This document shows positions 61,706 through 64,000 of a DNA stretch of 64,000 bases, in pieces. The notes below the pieces were generated by a model. It was not told the DNA's origin. It did no database searches and was given only the letters and a program-made list of their open reading frames with translations. A program made the translations under genes and the position numbers. Positions within the stretch are counted from its first letter, which is position 1. Each line of letters begins with the position of its first letter. Origin of the DNA: an uncultured Chloroflexales bacterium (GTDB taxonomy: Bacteria; Chloroflexota; Chloroflexia; Chloroflexales; Chloroflexaceae); NCBI GenBank assembly GCA_937918935.1, contig CAKZSI010000072.1:1-64000 (forward strand), written 5' to 3'.

Positions 61706-62779
61706 ATGAAGGTGCTGTTTATATGCGGGCGAGAACCGGAATACGTTCGCAATCAGATTATTCTTAGATCTTTACATCAGTTTGCGGAAGTTAACGCAAT
61801 TACCGATAGCGGGAAAACCTATCCAGGTCGGCATCTGCGCCTGTTGTTCAAACTACTTTCAGGCTATCGCGATCATGACATTGTCTTCGTCGGGTTTTAT
61901 GGCTATCTGCTCGTACCGCTGTTGCGCCTGCTGAGCCGAAAACCGATTATTTTCGACGCATATCTTTCAACGTACAACACGCTGTGTTTTGACCGTCGCG
62001 TGGTTAAACCAGACTCGCTCCTGGGCAGACTGGTGTTCTTGATGGATCGCCTGGCATGCCGCCTGGCCGATGTTGTCATCCTCGATACACGCGCCCATAG
62101 CGCCTACTTTTCCAACCTGTACCATCTCCCGCCCGAGAAGTTCCGCGTGCTTTATCTCGGCTACGACGAAGAACTCTTCTACCCCCGCAGCGCGCCGCCT
62201 GAGCGCCCGTTCCGCGTATTCTACTACGGCTCCTTTCTGCCGCTGCAAGGAATCGAGTATGTGGTGCGGGCGGCCAAGTTGCTGGAAGACGAGCCCGACA
62301 TCGTCTTCCAGATCGCCGGCGACGGCATGCGCTCCGGCGAGATTCGCGCCCTTGCCGAGTCGTTGAACTGCAAGAACATCGGCTTTCTCGGCTGGATTCC
62401 TTACCATCAACTGCCCGACGCCATCGCCCAGGCTTCAGTATGTCTGGGCGGGCATTTCTCCGATACCGCCAGGGCCCAGCAGGTGATCGCCACCAAGACG
62501 TTTCAGTTTCTCGGCATGGCCAAGCCGACCATTGTCGGCGACAATCCTGCCAATACCGAGATCTTCACCCACGGCGAACACGTGTACATGTGCCGCGTGG
62601 CCGATCCGCGCTCACTGGTTGACGCCATCCTCACCCTGCGCGCCAACCGCGCCCTGCGCGAGAAGATCGCCTGGGGCGGCTACCGCCATTCTATCGAACG
62701 CTACAGCAGCGCGCGTATCGGCGCGACGCTCCACGATATTCTGCGAGAAGCGCATGCGGCTGTGCCTGGTGAGTCTTGA
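61706..62779 (+). CDS. Glycosyltransferase family 4
   Basis: A 357-residue GT-B protein. N-terminal MKVLFICGREPEYVRNQIILRSL is unusual for GT4 but the C-terminal half is typical: FRVFYYGSFLPLQGIEYVVRAAKLL, IAGDGMRSGEIRALAES, then the donor-binding segment (ATKTFQFLGMAKPTIVGDNPANTE) where a Lys-rich variant replaces the usual E-x7-E. The N-terminal domain is short, with LLFKLLSGYRDHDIVFVGFYGY. Membrane-associated sugar transfer is likely. It overlaps the next glycosyltransferase by 26 bp. Confidence 0.87.
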   Translation: MKVLFICGREPEYVRNQIILRSLHQFAEVNAITDSGKTYPGRHLRLLFKLLSGYRDHDIVFVGFYGYLLVPLLRLLSRKPIIFDAYLSTYNTLCFDRRVVKPDSLLGRLVFLMDRLACRLADVVILDTRAHSAYFSNLYHLPPEKFRVLYLGYDEELFYPRSAPPERPFRVFYYGSFLPLQGIEYVVRAAKLLEDEPDIVFQIAGDGMRSGEIRALAESLNCKNIGFLGWIPYHQLPDAIAQASVCLGGHFSDTARAQQVIATKTFQFLGMAKPTIVGDNPANTEIFTHGEHVYMCRVADPRSLVDAILTLRANRALREKIAWGGYRHSIERYSSARIGATLHDILREAHAAVPGES

Positions 62780-63917
62780 TTTCGCCCCGGCGCGCACCTC
62801 GGGTCTGACCATTTACGCCGAGCGGCTGGCCCGCCTCCTGGCAAACCACGGGCACGCGGTCACGGTCGTCGCCGCGCGCCGTCCTGGTCTCCCCGGGCAG
62901 ACCTTCGCCGACGGTATCGCGGTTGAACGCCTGCCCATCGGGCGTAGCGACTGGATCGGCTACGGCCTGCACGCCGCGCGCCACGTCGCGCGACGCCGGG
63001 CCAGGGGCGAGCTTGATCTGGTCCACTTCCTGGACGTGCATTTCGCCTGGGCCTACCGCGGCCCCTTCGTGGCCAGCCTGCTACAGTCGTTTCGGCAGCG
63101 CCTCACCGCCGATGGCGGCCAACCCTACGCTTCCTCGTGGCCCAACCGGGTGTTCCGGCGAGCCTACTACAACGGCGCGTTGCGCTGGATGGAGCGCCCG
63201 GCCCTGCGCCGCGCCGGGGCGCTGGTCTCCTTGAGCGAGGCGACCCGCCAGGAGTTCGCGCGGCACTACCACATCCGGCCCGAGCGCATTATCCTCACGC
63301 CACCCTCGATTGACACCGCGCGCTTCGCCCCTCCACCTGCGGAGGCGGTCGCCGCCCTGCGCCGGCGCCTGGGTCTGGAGGGCCGACGTGTGCTGCTGCA
63401 CGTCGGCTTCTCCACCCCGCGCAAGGGCCTGGAGTACCTGGTCGCCGCCCTGCCCGCCCTGCCCCCCGACGCGCGCCTGGTGCTGGTCGGCACGTGGGAG
63501 CCGGGATACCGCGAGAAGGTGCGGGCTGCGGCAGGCGCGGCCTGGGAACGGGTGCTCGAAACCGGCAGCGTGCCCGACGCCGAGATGCCGCTCTACTTCG
63601 CCCTCGCGGAGATGCTGACGCTCCCCTCGCTGCTCGAAGGCTTCGGCCTGCCCGCGCTCGAAGCCATGGCCTGCGGAACGCCGGTGATCGCCACCACGAC
63701 CGGCGCGCTGCCCGAGGTGGTTGGCCCCTGCGGCATCCTGGTTCCCCCACGGGACACGCCGGCTCTGGTCGCAGCGATCCGCGCCCTGCTGGACGATGAA
63801 CCGCGCCGCACGCACCTGGCCCGTTGCGGGCGCGAGCGCGCCTGCACGGCCTTCTCGCCCGAACGCGAGTACACCACGCTTATGCAGGCCTACCGGCGGA
63901 TGACAGATGTGATGTAA
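62754..63917 (+). CDS. Glycosyltransferase family 4
   Basis: A 387-residue GT-B enzyme. MRLCLVSLDFAPARTSGLTIYAERLARLL carries the glycine loop of the acceptor domain. The donor domain has VLLHVGFSTPRKGLEYLVAAL, LVLVGTWEPGYREKV and the full motif LPSLLEGFGLPALEAMACGTPVIAT with both glutamates of E-x7-E. The start overlaps the previous gene by 26 bp, so the two are probably co-translated and act in one glycan pathway with the GT2 gene opposite. Confidence 0.92.
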   Translation: MRLCLVSLDFAPARTSGLTIYAERLARLLANHGHAVTVVAARRPGLPGQTFADGIAVERLPIGRSDWIGYGLHAARHVARRRARGELDLVHFLDVHFAWAYRGPFVASLLQSFRQRLTADGGQPYASSWPNRVFRRAYYNGALRWMERPALRRAGALVSLSEATRQEFARHYHIRPERIILTPPSIDTARFAPPPAEAVAALRRRLGLEGRRVLLHVGFSTPRKGLEYLVAALPALPPDARLVLVGTWEPGYREKVRAAAGAAWERVLETGSVPDAEMPLYFALAEMLTLPSLLEGFGLPALEAMACGTPVIATTTGALPEVVGPCGILVPPRDTPALVAAIRALLDDEPRRTHLARCGRERACTAFSPEREYTTLMQAYRRMTDVM

Positions 63918-63939
63918 CATCACTCAGGTGATAAGAGAG

Positions 63940-63978
63940 TTTCCTGGGAAGGCAAACCCTCCCGGACCCTGCCCTCCG
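63940..63978. repeat. GGGAGGGC-type element after last glycosyltransferase
   Basis: Degenerate copy of the second hairpin family (TTTCCTGGGAAGGC followed by ACCCTCCCGGACCCTGCC), 22 bp after the stop codon at 63917. Confidence 0.45.
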
Positions 63979-64000
63979 AACTGTCTCTATGCTGCACTTG

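Overview
The window is high-GC DNA from a bacterium. The gene families together point to the phylum Chloroflexota, probably class Chloroflexia (a Roseiflexus/Chloroflexus-like relative). They include a CrtI-type desaturase beside a CrtO-type ketolase, two Uma2 nucleases, a DUF2079 protein, an ANTAR response regulator, a CSLREA-type secreted protein and a LuxR-Kelch membrane protein. The organism assignment is inferred from gene content only. No rRNA, tRNA or CRISPR array was recognised. Long antisense open frames are common because of base composition and were left out.

Layout. 1-1.1 kb: the edge of a probable insertion sequence that has truncated a secreted CSLREA protein, then a small zinc-binding protein. 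1.2-7.4 kb (minus strand): an envelope glycosylation operon with GT2, GT4, a flippase-like membrane protein, a methyltransferase and a DUF2079 protein. 7.8-13.2 kb: Uma2, an AEC transporter, an amidohydrolase and a prepilin peptidase. 13.5-15.7 kb: an ANTAR regulator with a small anchored protein, and an OmpR-type regulator. 15.8-21.1 kb: MsrQ/MsrP methionine sulfoxide repair, a sugar nucleotidyltransferase and an SH3b-NlpC/P60 wall hydrolase. 22.5-24.0 kb: an SbtA-type bicarbonate transporter with its PII-like partner. 24.2-28.9 kb: carotenoid desaturase, carotenoid ketolase and a UbiA prenyltransferase. 28.9-33.4 kb: a giant Ser/Thr kinase fused to a NACHT/STAND-like NTPase and helical repeats, divergent from an FHA-winged-helix regulator.

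33.7-40.9 kb: an S41 protease lacking the usual catalytic lysine, two oligopeptide-type ABC ATPases without permeases, a lipoprotein metallopeptidase, a THUMP-like methyltransferase and an alpha/beta hydrolase. 41-48.6 kb: a trans-sulfuration enzyme, a K+-independent proton-pumping pyrophosphatase, acyl-CoA dehydrogenase plus thiolase, and a second Uma2. 48.8-52.6 kb: a PH-like membrane protein, a PpiC/SurA-type foldase, ssb and rpsF. 53-58.7 kb: a large membrane protein and an ABC-2 permease with a large exported partner. 58.9-63.9 kb: a LuxR-TM-Kelch regulator and three glycosyltransferases.

The strongest non-genic signal is a family of about a dozen 17-19 bp palindromes (core GGAAACC-N-GGTTTCC) scattered through intergenic gaps. 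Other hairpin families and several exact direct repeats accompany it. The most unusual protein architectures are the kinase-NTPase-repeat fusion with its FHA-winged-helix neighbour, and the LuxR-TM-Kelch protein preceded by two exact 37-bp direct repeats.
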